64,000 bases of DNA from Zasmidium citrigriseum (lineage: Eukaryota; Ascomycota; Dothideomycetes; Mycosphaerellales; Mycosphaerellaceae): positions 1-64,000 of the forward strand of contig NHNW01000087.1 in assembly GCA_002786025.1 (NCBI GenBank). The letters are read 5' to 3'. The notes under the pieces were generated by a model. That model ran no database searches. It worked only from the letters and a program-made list of their open reading frames with translations, and was not told the DNA's origin. How positions within the stretch are numbered: the first letter of the stretch is position 1; the number at the start of each line of letters is the position of its first letter. Position numbers and translations under genes: made by a program. Below, piece after piece: positions 23,456 through 34,495 of the stretch.

Positions 23456-24905
23456 ATGAGCTCCTTCAATTCCCCCATCAACTACATCAATCAATTCACC
23501 CGCCTCTTCGCCACCGTCGAGGTCCCTCATCAAGACATGCAGACGCCAGGCAACTACCCGCCTCCGCCGCCGGCGACGATGGCGCCGCCGCCGTACCCTA
23601 TGGAGAAGATCTCGGTCATCGTGGACAAGCAAAAGTTCATTGCGACGAGGAACGCGGTCAGTATTCATCTTTCGTACAGCTCTCCACCCAAGCTTCATCC
23701 GCACCACGCGCCGACGCGACGCGAAGATGCCGGCCATGCCAGAAATTCCCTACAAGATGGAAAATCAGCAGTCGCCATCGCCAGGAATCGTCTCGACTCC
23801 AGGCAGCTCTGCTCATGCGCCCGGTCGCGCGCGACACCCTGCAGAGATGTCGCGTTGAAGACGTCGAACCTCGAGCGCGTGACAACCACAACGTAGAAAT
23901 GTCTGACTGACCTAACAACAGCTCACCAACGCGTTCGTTGGCCTTAGTGGTGCCATCGACACGGCTGTGAAGGCTTATGTCGCCCACACCAATGCCGTCC
24001 TCGAAGAAAATGCAAGCCTCGACGTGGGCTACCTCATGCAACCGCTGATGAACCTCAACAACGTCGCCCAAATCGCCCAGCAGGCCATACTTCAGAATGG
24101 CACCCCGGCAGTCAACCCACAGCTCAACCCGGACGGCACCAAGAAGAAGCGTCAATACAAGCCTCGCGACCCTAACGCGCCCAAGCGTCCGTTGACGGCC
24201 TACTTCCGCTACTTGCAAGAGCAACGTCCCAAGATCGCGGCAGAGCTGAACGCAAGAGGTCCGAATGCAGAGGGCGGCAAGGCTGGCGACATCTCGAAGA
24301 TGGCCACGGAAAGGTGGAACGTCATGACACCTCAGCAGCAGGCGCCATACCGTCAGGCATACCAGAGCGAGATGAAGGCATACAACGACGCGGTGAAGGT
24401 CTACAAAGCTGCCGGTGGCCAAGTCGAAGACGAGGATGCTGCCGCTGAGGACGATGACGAAGTCGCCGCTCCTGCACCGCAGACTGTGGTTGCTGCCGCT
24501 GATCCGGAGGAAGATGACGATGACGACGACGATGATTCGAGCGAAGAGGAATCGTCAAGCGAGGAAGAAGAGGAGGAAGAAGTTCCTGCCCCTCCTCCAG
24601 TCAAGAGCCCTGAGGCTGTGAAGAAGACGCCGAAGAGTGGCCCCAAGAAGATCAAGGCCGGTGCGGACCCCGTTGAGCCCGTTCCAAGCTCCGTACCAGC
24701 GAAGAAGCGTAAGGAGCCAGCGTCTGCCGGCGAGGAAGGCGGCAAGAAGAAGCGCGGTCGTCCAACGAAAGCCGAACAGGCTGCCAAACAGGCCACCGCC
24801 GGGTCCTCGCAACCTGTCGAAACTCCTCAGCCAGAAGCCACTCCTTCCACCGACAAGAAGAAGGAGAAGAAGAAGAAGCGCAAGTCTGAGGGAGCCGCAG
24901 CTTGA
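23456..24905 (+). CDS. HMG-box chromatin protein
   Basis: Two exons, 23456-23656 and 23922-24905, give 394 aa. Exon 1 encodes MSSFNSPINYINQFTRLFAT and a proline-rich segment. An intron of 265 nt, long for this window, separates it from LTNAFVGLSGAIDTAVKAYV. The single HMG box starts DPNAPKRPLTAYFRYLQEQR near residue 155 and runs to about 225, through GDISKMATERWNVMTPQQQAPY. The rest is a long acidic Asp/Glu/Ser block followed by basic Lys-rich segments containing KKKRGRPTKAE, an AT-hook-like motif. This layout suits a nuclear architectural DNA-binding protein; the fungal family is mostly uncharacterised. The intron could hide a small extra exon. Confidence 0.85.
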
Positions 24906-25428
24906 GAGCGTCCACGCCCTTGTCGAGAATGGTCCATGTTTGTTAGTAGTGCGTGCTGCGTTGATTGGCTTTATGATTCCCATTGGCGCCGAGATACCTG
25001 TACGTTCTGTTTCGATACTTGTAATGAACAGATGCTATGCTTACCTTGTGTTCACTGTCTTTCTATATTTTGTGCTGGAGATCAGTTGCGTCAGGCGGAC
25101 GACAATGCGTCACCGTCGGGTCGCTTGCTGTGCTCGTGCTGGTGCCCTAAGTTACTTGGAAGACGCTCGTGTTTTGATTCGACAAGGACATCGAAAGGCG
25201 TATTCGACCGTCTGACCCTCATCTACCTAAAGAAGTCAAAGGGGAAGGATCTAGCAGCTAGGGCTCCATGAACGTCACGGCGAGCCTCTTTGTCAGCTTC
25301 CGAAGGTATTGTACGGGTTCCAGGATTCAAGGCCATGTGAGGCCCAAGCTGCGAGCGACTGTCAGAAACTTTGCTTTATAGTCGATTCTGCCTGCATCTC
25401 GTTTTGCTGCATCATTAGGAATTCAAAA
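24906..25428. other. Intergenic region, no gene seen
   Basis: 3' region of the HMG-box gene and promoter of the monooxygenase. Short frames only. Confidence 0.45.
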
Positions 25429-26784
25429 ATGGCACAGAACGGCTTCAAGGTCTTGATCATTGGTGGAGGTAAGCAAGGCCACTATGTCTCGTGAGAGATA
25501 TTGAGCGAAGCTGATGTCGTGCAGGCAATTGTGGACTCTTGATAGCGACTGGCCTGAAGAAGCATGGCATCGATTATACCATTTTCGAACGAGATAGCGA
25601 GTATGACTTTGTCCACAGACCTCGCGATTGGGGTGCGATGCCCTTATGTCTTTCGACGCACGTCTTGCTGACTGGCCTCTTAGGAATGCTCCTCCACTGG
25701 GGAACGGAATACATGAACAAGACGCTGCCGCCGCATCTTCAAGATCGAATGAAAGAGCCACGAGTCGATCCTTCGCATGAGATGGTCGAACCTATCCCCT
25801 ATTTCAACGCGGAGACTGGCGAGATCATGCACCGAGTACCGACGGGAGTCATCAATCGAGTGTCCAGAAGGAAGCTGCGAAGGTTTTTGTCTGAGGGTGA
25901 GGATTTGAATATCCAGGTGACTCTCAATTGGCCCCGTTCCTTCGTGCCTCATAGCTGACGTCGAAAAGTTCGACAAACGACTCCAAGAGCTCGCTATTGA
26001 AGGCGGCCTCGTGAGGGCGACCTTCGAGGACGGCACTTCCGCAACCGGCAACATGATCATCGGCGCCGATGGGTCCCAATCCAAAGTCCGCGAGTTTCTG
26101 GTCGGCCACGAAGCAGCCCAGCAGGAAGACATCGGGCTAACCATGATCAACTTTCCAAACGGTGGCTACACCCCCGAGGAAGCCCATTTTCTTCGCAGCT
26201 TCCATCCCATCGTCCAGTTGAGCTTTGCAGAGAACTTGGGAGGCGCCTTGCTTGCGTCTCTGGATATTCCTGATCCTAACGATACCAAGGATTGGCTTTT
26301 CCAGAATTACACGTCTTGGTGGGGACCTCCATTTGCGAAAGATCTAGAGGATCCGGCGACGAGAATGAGGTTCTATAAGCAGCGTATGTCGAAATGGTGC
26401 GAGCCGTTCAGGACCGCTGCGATGAATGTTAGTGACGATGCGGTCATTCCTGTCTTTCCTGGGAGACAGTGGGCGCCGACGATGAAGTGGAATAATTATG
26501 GTGGGAAAGTGACCATGGCTGGGGACGCTGCTCATTCAATGCTTCCTCACCGAGGACAGGGACTTAACAACGCGCTCAAAGACGCCTCGGATGTGGTCGA
26601 TGCGGTGCATGCAGCTGTGATGGGGACAAAGACTCTCGAGGAGGCCGTGACGGAGTACGAGGCAGAAATGCGGCCGCGAGGTGCGAAGGAGGTTGCCTTG
26701 TCTCTCGAACAGGCCAAGTCGTCTCGGAACGTTGAGACTTGGAAGGAGAGCTCGATTTCGAGGTTCGGACACAAAAGACTGTGA
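25429..26784 (+). CDS. FAD-dependent monooxygenase (aromatic hydroxylase type)
   Basis: Four exons (25429-25468, 25525-25632, 25684-25916, 25969-26784) give 398 aa. The N-terminal dinucleotide fold reads VLIIGGGNCGLLIATGLKK with the acidic strand end TIFERD. The DG motif is GADGSQSKVRE near residue 160. The second FAD motif is MAGDAAHSMLPHRGQGLNNA near residue 310. This is the UbiH/salicylate-hydroxylase-like family, which uses NAD(P)H and oxygen to hydroxylate a substrate; the substrate cannot be told from sequence. Such single-domain enzymes are common in fungal catabolism and secondary metabolism. No synthase gene is adjacent. The second intron is 51 nt without an in-frame stop, so retention would insert 17 residues. 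Confidence 0.9.
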
Positions 26785-27349
26785 GGAAGAGACGTGGCCC
26801 CAGCCCATGGGAATCTTCGTCAAAGGTAGGGCTGGATCCCAGCAATTCGAACATCCTCGTTCTGGCATACCCCTGTAAAATTGTCGATTGAGGAAGCCGC
26901 TCCTGCTTCGTTGGTAAGGTCGTCACCGTTCGCTTCGAGACGAAAGTTGAGAGTCAGAGTCAGCCTCGCGTGATCTCGCATCGTGCCCGGCTCCTTGAGG
27001 ATGAGAGCTCCTCAAGCTATCCCACTTCGCGCCAACGCTTCATCATCGTGAGCATACCTGGCTGGAGACTGTGTCGGCGCCATACATAAACGATGGCGGT
27101 TTACCATACGTATCAGCCGCGAAGTTCGAGTGACCACCTAACTTGGCAGCTTCCTCCGCTTGGCTAGGTACGGCTGATGTTTCCGTTACCCTTCGTATGT
27201 TAGGTTCCCGCGGCTACATTGGTGCACGTTTGCGAAAGTAAGCGGCTGATTATGAACAGGTCGAATACATATAGAGGTACTGCGCCTCCCGCTGGACTGC
27301 ATCCTGAATCATAACCCAATCGTCAAGACTTGAACGGTTTTTGGACACC
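26785..27349. other. Intergenic region, no gene seen
   Basis: Spacer between the monooxygenase and the esterase on the same strand. No conserved coding frame; it should contain the esterase promoter. Confidence 0.45.
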
Positions 27350-28498
27350 ATGGCAGCAGTAGATATCAAAGATGCCTCTACATGGCCATCGCTGGCGAAT
27401 CCTGATGCTGAATTTGAGGAGGTAAGTGAACTGCACGGCAGCATTCCGAGTCTTGAATAAAATGCTGATGGGTCAATGTCCAGGTCGTGAAGTCAATCCC
27501 AGGCGGCACTCCTGATATTGGCATGTTTACGGACATTCCCAGCCTGAGGAAGTTCATGGCAGACATGAAGCCCCAGGGCGAGAAGCCACCACCGCCAGCA
27601 GGTATCAAGGAGGAAGATCGCCAAATTCCCATGAGAGACGGCCATAAGATCACCGTTCGGATCCACAGCCCCGAGCAACCGCCAGCTGGAGGTAGTCCGC
27701 TTTACGTGATGTACCATGGTGGAGGCTGGTGTATTGGTGGTCTCGAAGAGGAAGAGCCGCTCATTCGCAGCGTAGTCAGCCAGTATGGCATGACTGTGGT
27801 TAATGTTGACTACCGTCTGGCTCCGGAGTATAGGTTTCCTACGGCTCATGATGATTGTTACGATGCTACGAAATGGGTAGGTGGCGTTGAAAGGTGCTCT
27901 TGACGAAAGTAATTGCTGATGGACTCCACAGGCTGCGGAGAATGCCACTGCTCTTGGTGCTGATCCATCCAAGGGGTTCCTTATTGGCGGCACGTCTGCC
28001 GGCGGAAACCTCACAGCCTTCGTCTCTCACCTCTGGCGAGACGAGAAGATGACCCCAGAAATCACCGGTTGCCATCTCATGATTCCAGCAACATGCAACC
28101 CCATCGCGTTCCCGGAGAAGTATCTCGAAGACCGGAAATCCTGGGATCAGCTTGAGTTCGCGCCAATCCTCAGTCGCAAGGCTTGCGATCTCTTCATGGA
28201 CAACTACATCCCAGAGCCAAAGGTTCGAGCGGATCCCAAGATGAGCGTGTTGCTCTGGCCCAGTGGACATAGCGATCTGCCGCCGCAGTACTTCCAGATT
28301 TGTGGATCCGATCCTTTGAGGGACGAGGCGTTGATTTATGAGAGGGTGTTGAGGGAGGACTGTGGTGTGAAGACGAAGGTGGACGTTTATCCTGGCCTGC
28401 CGCATGGGTTCTGGCAGCTGTTCCCGCAGATGAAAGGGAGCGAGAAGTTCGTTGCCGACTCTATGGCCGGTGTCAAGTGGTTGTTGGAGCAGAAGTAG
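27350..28498 (+). CDS. Alpha/beta hydrolase, HSL-type esterase/lipase
   Basis: Three exons (27350-27421, 27484-27876, 27932-28498) give 343 aa. The oxyanion-hole motif is YHGGGW near residue 105. The nucleophile elbow is GGTSAGGN near residue 175, and VDYRLAPEYRFPTAHDD lies between them. The catalytic aspartate is probably in CGSDPLRDEA and the histidine in GLPHGFW. This is the hormone-sensitive-lipase (class IV) esterase family, acting on short-chain esters; some fungal members hydrolyse secondary-metabolite esters or lactones. No signal peptide is seen, so it is probably cytosolic. The start codon has a good context (ACCATGG). The neighbouring monooxygenase points the same way, but separate promoters are likely. 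Confidence 0.92.
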
Positions 28499-28771
28499 AT
28501 ATGATAGCGCTATGCAAGCGCTGTAACCTGATGATCTGTTCGTTCCTGTATGCGGAGACTTGTGGCAGAAAGTGTGAGAGGGGTGCCGGCATCGCCGCCG
28601 CCGCTCCTTCCTTCTTGGGCCGTGCTGGCCTGCCACGGCGAGCTTGCTCTTCCACACGCACTTTCGAATTTCTCCTCTTCCAGCGGCTTGCAACTTCAAC
28701 CACCGCCTTGCAGCACAACCTCAAAGGACTTGCTCATCCACGTTGAGCAGGCCACTGCAACAGGCGACACA

Positions 28772-29542
28772 ATGTCACCACCGACGAGGTCGATAGCCAC
28801 CCCTAATCCACCAACGTCCCCTATTCCAGCATCAGCGACACCCATCGCCACCACAGCGGACGCTGAAGCAGATGATGAAGAGTGTCTCATTATGAGACTT
28901 CCAGGCGAGCTTCGTAACCAAGTCTACCTCCACGTGCTCAACACGATCACCGGAAATGGTAGACAAAGCCTGGCCGCCATCCGACTGCCACTCCTGGCCC
29001 TCACCTCCCGGGACATCTGGAACGAAGTGCTCTCAACCTTCTTCACCGACATCAACTTCATCATCGCCATCGGCACCAACGCCAACTTGTCGGGTGAGAA
29101 GAACCGCAAGAACGCAGGAACACTTGGCCTTCCAACCAAGCTACGTGAGGCCTTGAGTGATCCAGAGCGCCTCGGCAAGGTGGCTTTGTTAAGGAATGTG
29201 GAGATCCACGTCTACCAGAGCGACGACATCGGCGATGTACGTTCGACTGATCCGTGGACTGTCGACAACGCCATGCAATTCCTGCTCGCTCGCATGGAGC
29301 TCAAGGTGGTCAAAGGCAAAGTCGAAGTCAAACTTCTGACTGGAAACAATCACCCGACCAACACCGGTCGCAACTGGCCAAAACAGGTCAACGGCCTGTT
29401 GAAGAGCGCCAAGGCCACGGCTGAGAAGATCGGATTGCGCAAGGGCTTCACTGGCTTCCATGTCGACGACATCGATGCCATTGCCAAGGAACTCAAGGTC
29501 AAGAAGAGCCGCTCGGCCCGCTCCAAGGCTATCAAGAAGTGA
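28772..29542 (+). CDS. F-box-like/2EXR-like protein, tandem copy 1
   Basis: Single exon, 256 aa. I start at the ATG at 28772 (MSPPTRSIAT) because the longer in-frame extension to 28550 is low-complexity and lacks similarity to the two neighbours. A disordered Pro/Thr/Ser region is followed by the F-box-like motif LPGELRNQVYLHVL near residue 38. A core of hydrophobic helices follows, and the C-terminal signature is KGFTGFHVDDIDAIAKELK. The two genes downstream share the LPxEIRNxxY motif, the FxGFTLxDL signature and the overall length. Such proteins form large families in dothideomycetes and are usually annotated as F-box-like or 2EXR-domain proteins; function unknown. Confidence 0.75.
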   Translation: MSPPTRSIATPNPPTSPIPASATPIATTADAEADDEECLIMRLPGELRNQVYLHVLNTITGNGRQSLAAIRLPLLALTSRDIWNEVLSTFFTDINFIIAIGTNANLSGEKNRKNAGTLGLPTKLREALSDPERLGKVALLRNVEIHVYQSDDIGDVRSTDPWTVDNAMQFLLARMELKVVKGKVEVKLLTGNNHPTNTGRNWPKQVNGLLKSAKATAEKIGLRKGFTGFHVDDIDAIAKELKVKKSRSARSKAIKK

Positions 29543-30096
29543 TATAGGGGTTGAAGGAGTAGAATGAGCCCGTAAAGGGATGGATAGGTGGATATGATGG
29601 ACTTCTAAGCGCTGGGCGGTTGAAGAGGCTGGGTAGCATGGCTTTTTGGGTGGTGCTTTGGACTTTCTCTACTTGATATCCCGTGGGCGATGCCCAGCAT
29701 TCGATGTTTCGTTGGCATGGACGTTTACCTTGTGACGGAGATGGGAACAGGCTGGAGCAATGATGTGTACTTTGAAGAGGCTTTACTTGAAGATGCGGTT
29801 CGATTCAATTTCTCCACATCACTCGAGCGTGTCGCTTTGTTCTCTGTGACGGTTGTCATCAAGGAGTCGGGAGACCCCATCAAGCCATCAAGTCAACAAT
29901 TTCCACGTTGAAGTAGGATATTACAACGGTTTCAGTCGAATCAAGACCTTGTAAAAGGTTTCATGCAGCTCGGCAAATCGAACAAACCATGCATGTGACT
30001 GCCCCGCTTGAGTGAATTGCCCCGCTCGGCTTTCTTCCTTGACTTCCCTCTGCGCTTCAAAACTTCATCAACTCTACAACACCGCGATATTCCACG
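29543..30096. other. Spacer between tandem copies 1 and 2
   Basis: No supported gene. It contains the 3' end of copy 1 and the promoter of copy 2. Confidence 0.45.
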
Positions 30097-30869
30097 ATGT
30101 CTGCCAAACGCAACTCGCGAACCAATCTCGCCGAGATGCCCGCCCAGGGCAATGTCAACCAACTCGACAATACTGGCGACGACAGCGCCAACAAGCCGTT
30201 CCGCTTTCTCGACCTACCGCCCGAGATACGCAACCGCATCTATTCCTACAACCTGGCCCAAAAGAGTCGCGACATCTCCTACTTTCGCATCCCATCCATC
30301 ATGCTCGCGTGCAGACAGATCCGCAGAGAAGCCCTGCCTATTCTCTTCGCCGAGAACGACTTCGACATCATCATCAGCTCCCAGGTGGAATCTTTTCGAA
30401 GACGCTGCTACAGAGGCCCCTTCTCATTCAACCCGTGGGGCGACAGCAACAATTCCGCTGGTACCATACACTTCCACCCAGTGGTTGAGACCTTTCTGAG
30501 ATCGGCGGGCGATGCAATGCTGTTCAAGAACGTTACCATCCACGCATACAAGTGCCAAGACATGCGTACCATACGGCGGAACCAGCGTAACGGCACTCCA
30601 TTGAGCTCTGAGTCACGTCGCAAGCTTTTCATCCACATCAACCTTCAGTCGAGGGGTCCAAGGCTGACATCGCGACTGAGAACGGAGAAGGATATCCGCC
30701 TGGTAGTCCGGGAAACTCCGATCTGAGGTATCGAGTCGAGGACGTCGACAGCGTGGTCCAGAAGGCAGTGCATGCCGCCCGCGAGATTGCAGATCGAGAG
30801 GGATTCAAGGGGTTCACGCTGGCTGATCTGAAGAGCATCGTGCGGAAGCTCCGTTCGACCACGAGCTGA
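30097..30869 (+). pseudogene. F-box-like/2EXR-like protein, tandem copy 2, frameshifted
   Basis: Starting at 30097 the frame encodes PFRFLDLPPEIRNRIYSYNL near residue 34 and follows its downstream neighbour closely (PSIMLACRQIRREALPILFA). At about 30646-30648 (CTTCAGTCGAGG) the frame is lost and it ends at 30726 after an unrelated tail. In the next frame, from GTC at 30648 to the TGA at 30867-30869, the conserved C-terminus continues: VEGSKADIATEN, then IADREGFKGFTLADL. A missing single G in a CAGGTC-like context would explain this. No intron borders could bridge it. As it stands, the product is 209 aa without the conserved C-terminal module. It could be a real pseudogene, an allele, or a sequence error. 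Confidence 0.7.
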
Positions 30870-31460
30870 AGGTGCAAGAAAAAAGGGCATACGGATGAGC
30901 TTTCGTAAGTGGGCAATGTTTTGTCTTTGACAAGTCGGGCATGGGAAGGCATGAGGCCTTAAGGCAGCCTAGAACATCATCGAAGGAGCCGGGCTAGAAG
31001 AACGCTGTTCGATGAAAACTTGCCGATAAGCCCAAGGCAAAGCTAGAGTGACACGAAAATGTTTAGTCCTGGAAAAAAAAGCGCTCGATTATCCTCGGTG
31101 GGGCTACGTGATCTTCACCGGAGGCTTTCAGACTCGGCTACATAAGAAAGCCTTTAATTGATTAGCAATGTAATTAGAAAACGACGTTCAACGAGTCCGA
31201 ACCCTCACAATGAGCCTCATATTTCGATGGACGACTCAATGACCTTTTCAAGTCTTTGTGGGAAGTTGAGTGACGGCAGAAGTTGGTAGGCCCGAGCACG
31301 CTAGTCATGTGAAAGTCGCAAGTCGAGTGAATGGCGCTAGTCGAGTCAATTTCGCAGATGACGCCCCGTTTCCCCGACGACGCACATTCAGCGTAAGTAT
31401 AAGTAGACTTGAGCATTCCTTCATCTCATCAGCAACACCGCGCACCCCACCAGAACCAAA
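30870..31460. other. Spacer between tandem copies 2 and 3
   Basis: No supported gene; contains a short A-run near 31073-31080. Confidence 0.45.
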
Positions 31461-32192
31461 ATGGTCCGACGCAGTGCCCGCCTCGCCGAGAAGGGCGCCG
31501 CGCACCGCACTGCCGATACTCCATTTCGCTTCCTGGATCTCCCAGCAGAGATCCGCAATCGCACATACTCGTTCTCCCTCGCCACTCGCCCAAGTCGCGA
31601 TCTCTCGTACTCCCGCATTCCGACCATCGTGCTTGTCTCGAGACAGGTTCGCAAAGAAGCGCTGCCGATCCTCTTCGCCGAGACAAACCACCAGATTACC
31701 GTCGGCTCCAACACAACCCAGAGCGAATTCATAGCGCCATTCTTTGGTACGGAGAGATATCCAGATCCCGAGGCAATGGCCGGCATCATAGACTTCTTCC
31801 CGGTAGTGGAGAAGTTCCTCGAAAGCGCAGACAATGCGGCGCTGTTCCGCCATGTGACTTTCCGGGCTTTTCAGTCACTATACATGCCTGAGATTCGAGT
31901 CGATCAGCATCGGTTCGAAGGACGGACCACGTTCAAACCCTTCGCCCACATCCATCTTCGTGTCGTCGCCGGGAACAAGCTCGAGGTATCAATTGAGGAA
32001 GGACAAGACCATCCACGCAACCCGGACAAGGACTCGGAACCTACTGTTGCTTTTGAGGCGAAGAACGCCGACATTGTGACGGAGAAGGCGAAGCTGAAAG
32101 CCAAGGGAATCGCCGATCGAGAGGATTTCAGGGGCTTCACACTGGACGATCTGAAGCAGGTGGCATGGGAGCTTCGCACGGCTTTCGACTGA
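31461..32192 (+). CDS. F-box-like/2EXR-like protein, tandem copy 3
   Basis: Single exon, 243 aa. It opens MVRRSARLAEKG, then TPFRFLDLPAEIRNRTYSFSL near residue 20 and PTIVLVSRQVRKEALPILFA near residue 56. The C-terminus carries IADREDFRGFTLDDLKQVAW, the module displaced out of frame in copy 2. It is closer in sequence to copy 2 than to copy 1. An N-terminal F-box-like motif suggests, but does not prove, a link to ubiquitin ligase adaptors. It converges on the guanine deaminase gene, whose stop lies 245 bp downstream. Confidence 0.78.
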   Translation: MVRRSARLAEKGAAHRTADTPFRFLDLPAEIRNRTYSFSLATRPSRDLSYSRIPTIVLVSRQVRKEALPILFAETNHQITVGSNTTQSEFIAPFFGTERYPDPEAMAGIIDFFPVVEKFLESADNAALFRHVTFRAFQSLYMPEIRVDQHRFEGRTTFKPFAHIHLRVVAGNKLEVSIEEGQDHPRNPDKDSEPTVAFEAKNADIVTEKAKLKAKGIADREDFRGFTLDDLKQVAWELRTAFD

Positions 32193-32437
32193 TGGAGAGT
32201 TCGATGGGCAGGATATGCTGGGCGGAGATTCGGAGAGCATAGGAAGTTGTCCAGAAGGATTCAGAAAAAGTAGAAGTGTTGGAGGATGCTGCTCTCTCGA
32301 CTCGTAGGCACGAGCTTGTGCCTACTATGGCTGCCACTGTTAGCATAGACAGCAACAAGCCAGTCGAGATTGTCCTCGGCGATCAACTTCCCTTGAACAA
32401 AGATAACGCTGTTGATGTCAGATTAGATGACACCGCT

Positions 32438-34024
32438 CTACTCGAGATCATGCCCAGCAACAAGCTTTCCTCTCACGAAAACCTGCCTAATCGTCCGATC
32501 ATCCCCCAAGAACACCCACTTCTTCACCAAATCCTCATCCTTCCCACTCCCTTCTTTCCAACTCCTCTCATCAACACTAATCACATCCTTGACATCCACA
32601 ATCAAAGCATCAAACTCCTTCCCGACCTCAAAATTCCCAATCTCATCCTTCATCCCAACGACCTCCGCCCCTCCCATCGTAGCAAGATACACCAGCTCAC
32701 TGAATCCGAGAATATATCGATCATTCTCAGTCTGCATTGCAAGATGTCGTGAGACGTTGGATGCATCGCGCATAGCGGAGTGGATTGATGGCATGTAACC
32801 CGCAGAACAATCTGTTCCCAGTCCGACTTTGACGCCCTTGTCTAGGAGGTCTCGGACACGGCAGATACCGTCTCGGAGACATGTGTTGCTGTTTGGGGTG
32901 TGTGCTACGCCGGCTTTGGTGGCGACGAGATTGTCCATGTCTTCTCGTCGCAGATGGATGCAATGGGCCATGATAGATTTTTCGGTCAAGAGGCCGTAGG
33001 CTTTGTACATATCGCTGTAGCAGGAGAAATCTTTATGAAGTTCCAGTGTTCGTTCTAACGCCGTTTAGAAGGGTTGGATGATGATGGTCTGGAATTCCGA
33101 CATACCTATGTCTGATAGCGTTTCGCACATGTGTCCTATTGAAATTAGTGAGTATTTCTGGGATTGATGAAGAGGCTCTCACCTTGTACGTAGGCATCGT
33201 ATTTCTCCCTCTGCTTGCCCAGGCCAGCCATAAGATCTGGAGGACAGTAAGGGCCACCCCGGGGCTGAAGACAAGGATGCACAAAACTTCGCTCAATATC
33301 CAGATTCGTGATATATTTAAGCGACTTTTCAGAATCTTGTAGGGAGACATCTATCGATTCCTCCCAGTTTCCGCGGGTAGATCCCATCGTGATGCACATC
33401 TTGCCTATGATAGCTCGCTGGCCTTTATCGAAAGCTGTTTGGGCTAAGATGTTGGTTGCTTCAGTGTGGATGGTACTGTTGTAGGCCACGGTTGTCGATC
33501 CCAGCTTCAGAGTGGTAGAGATCACATCGGCATAGACTCTTCGCGCTTTGTCGTTGTCGCTATAAGAGGCCTGTTCGACAGCTAAGCACCGGCCTCGCAT
33601 CTCTTCAGAAATCTCAACATACCTCCATCGGATCTGTATAATGCTCAACCCAGTCTCTAAGGTTTCCTTCCATCCCTAGGGCCAAGTTCGGCCATTGTGG
33701 TGCATGGAGATGCGTATCAATCATCCCCGGGAAGAGAAACTCGCTCGGCTTCAAGTCGATCTTCGTAGCGTTGGAGAAGCCTTCCTCAGCATACTCATGC
33801 TGTAGTACGGTAACATCCTTCGCAGCTTCGGGCTTTAGGAAAGAGATCTTGCCATCTTCGCGAACACCAAGTGCGGCCCTGGGTAGAATCTCAAGATGCT
33901 TCAGAGACTTGGCGTGGACTACCCGGCCAATGTAGATTCTGGGAACGCTTTTCATGTCTTCCCAGTATTTGATGACCATTTTCGTTCTATTCTTCAGTCC
34001 ACGGCTCGTCAATGGCGGTTCCAA
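32438..34024 (-). CDS. Guanine deaminase
   Basis: Four exons (34024-33623, 33570-33183, 33135-33106, 33054-32438) give 478 aa, including a 30-nt microexon supported by phase on both sides. Amidohydrolase metal and substrate motifs are in place. FPGMIDTHLHAPQWPN near residue 100 gives the two zinc histidines and the typical guanine-deaminase HAPQ. GSTTVAYNSTIHT and MAHCIHLRREDM follow. VAHTPNSNTCLRDG and GLGTDCSAGYMPS come last, the latter with the catalytic aspartate. The enzyme converts guanine to xanthine and ammonia in purine salvage and breakdown. The start at 34024 (MEPPLTSRG) is the most upstream ATG; MVIKYW, 15 codons later, is an alternative. Confidence 0.93.
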
Positions 34025-34495
34025 TGGAAGAAACGCGGTGATGCTACAAGTGAGAAATGAGCGAGAGAGTCAGTGAGGAACAGATAATGTGTCTTCTGTC
34101 AGCAGGCGAGCACATTGGCGAGAGAACGAGAATTTGAATAGGTAAGGAAACTGATGCGAGAAGAGGTGAGGTCGAGCAGGAGCGTTGCATGGATCACGCT
34201 GTACCTTCCCAAAACGGCTAGATGGTGGCGCCTATCTCGGCCAAGAGCATGGCGAGTGAAGGAACGGTACATCGGCCATGGTCAAGGCAAGAATCATTGA
34301 GTCTCGACGATGGAAGCTGCAGGAGACTGGATGCGAAATACAAGTCTTTGTGTATATCAATGAGACAGAGATCGTCTCCATCAAAGTGCGATCTCAAGAT
34401 CAACGTTACGTCATCAACATGCCTGCAATCGATACCAAAAGTACAAGCATCATCTCGAGCTCCCCCTCTCACCTCTCACACGACAATCAATCTCC
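34025..34495. promoter_or_regulatory. Divergent promoter region, guanine deaminase / DUF2237
   Basis: 471 bp between divergent start codons, so it should drive both genes. No recognisable factor site and no supported gene. Confidence 0.45.

Noticed and set aside
10188..34024. Urease and guanine deaminase as a purine-degradation cluster
   Set aside because: They are 20 kb apart with many unrelated genes between, and the intermediate enzymes are absent.
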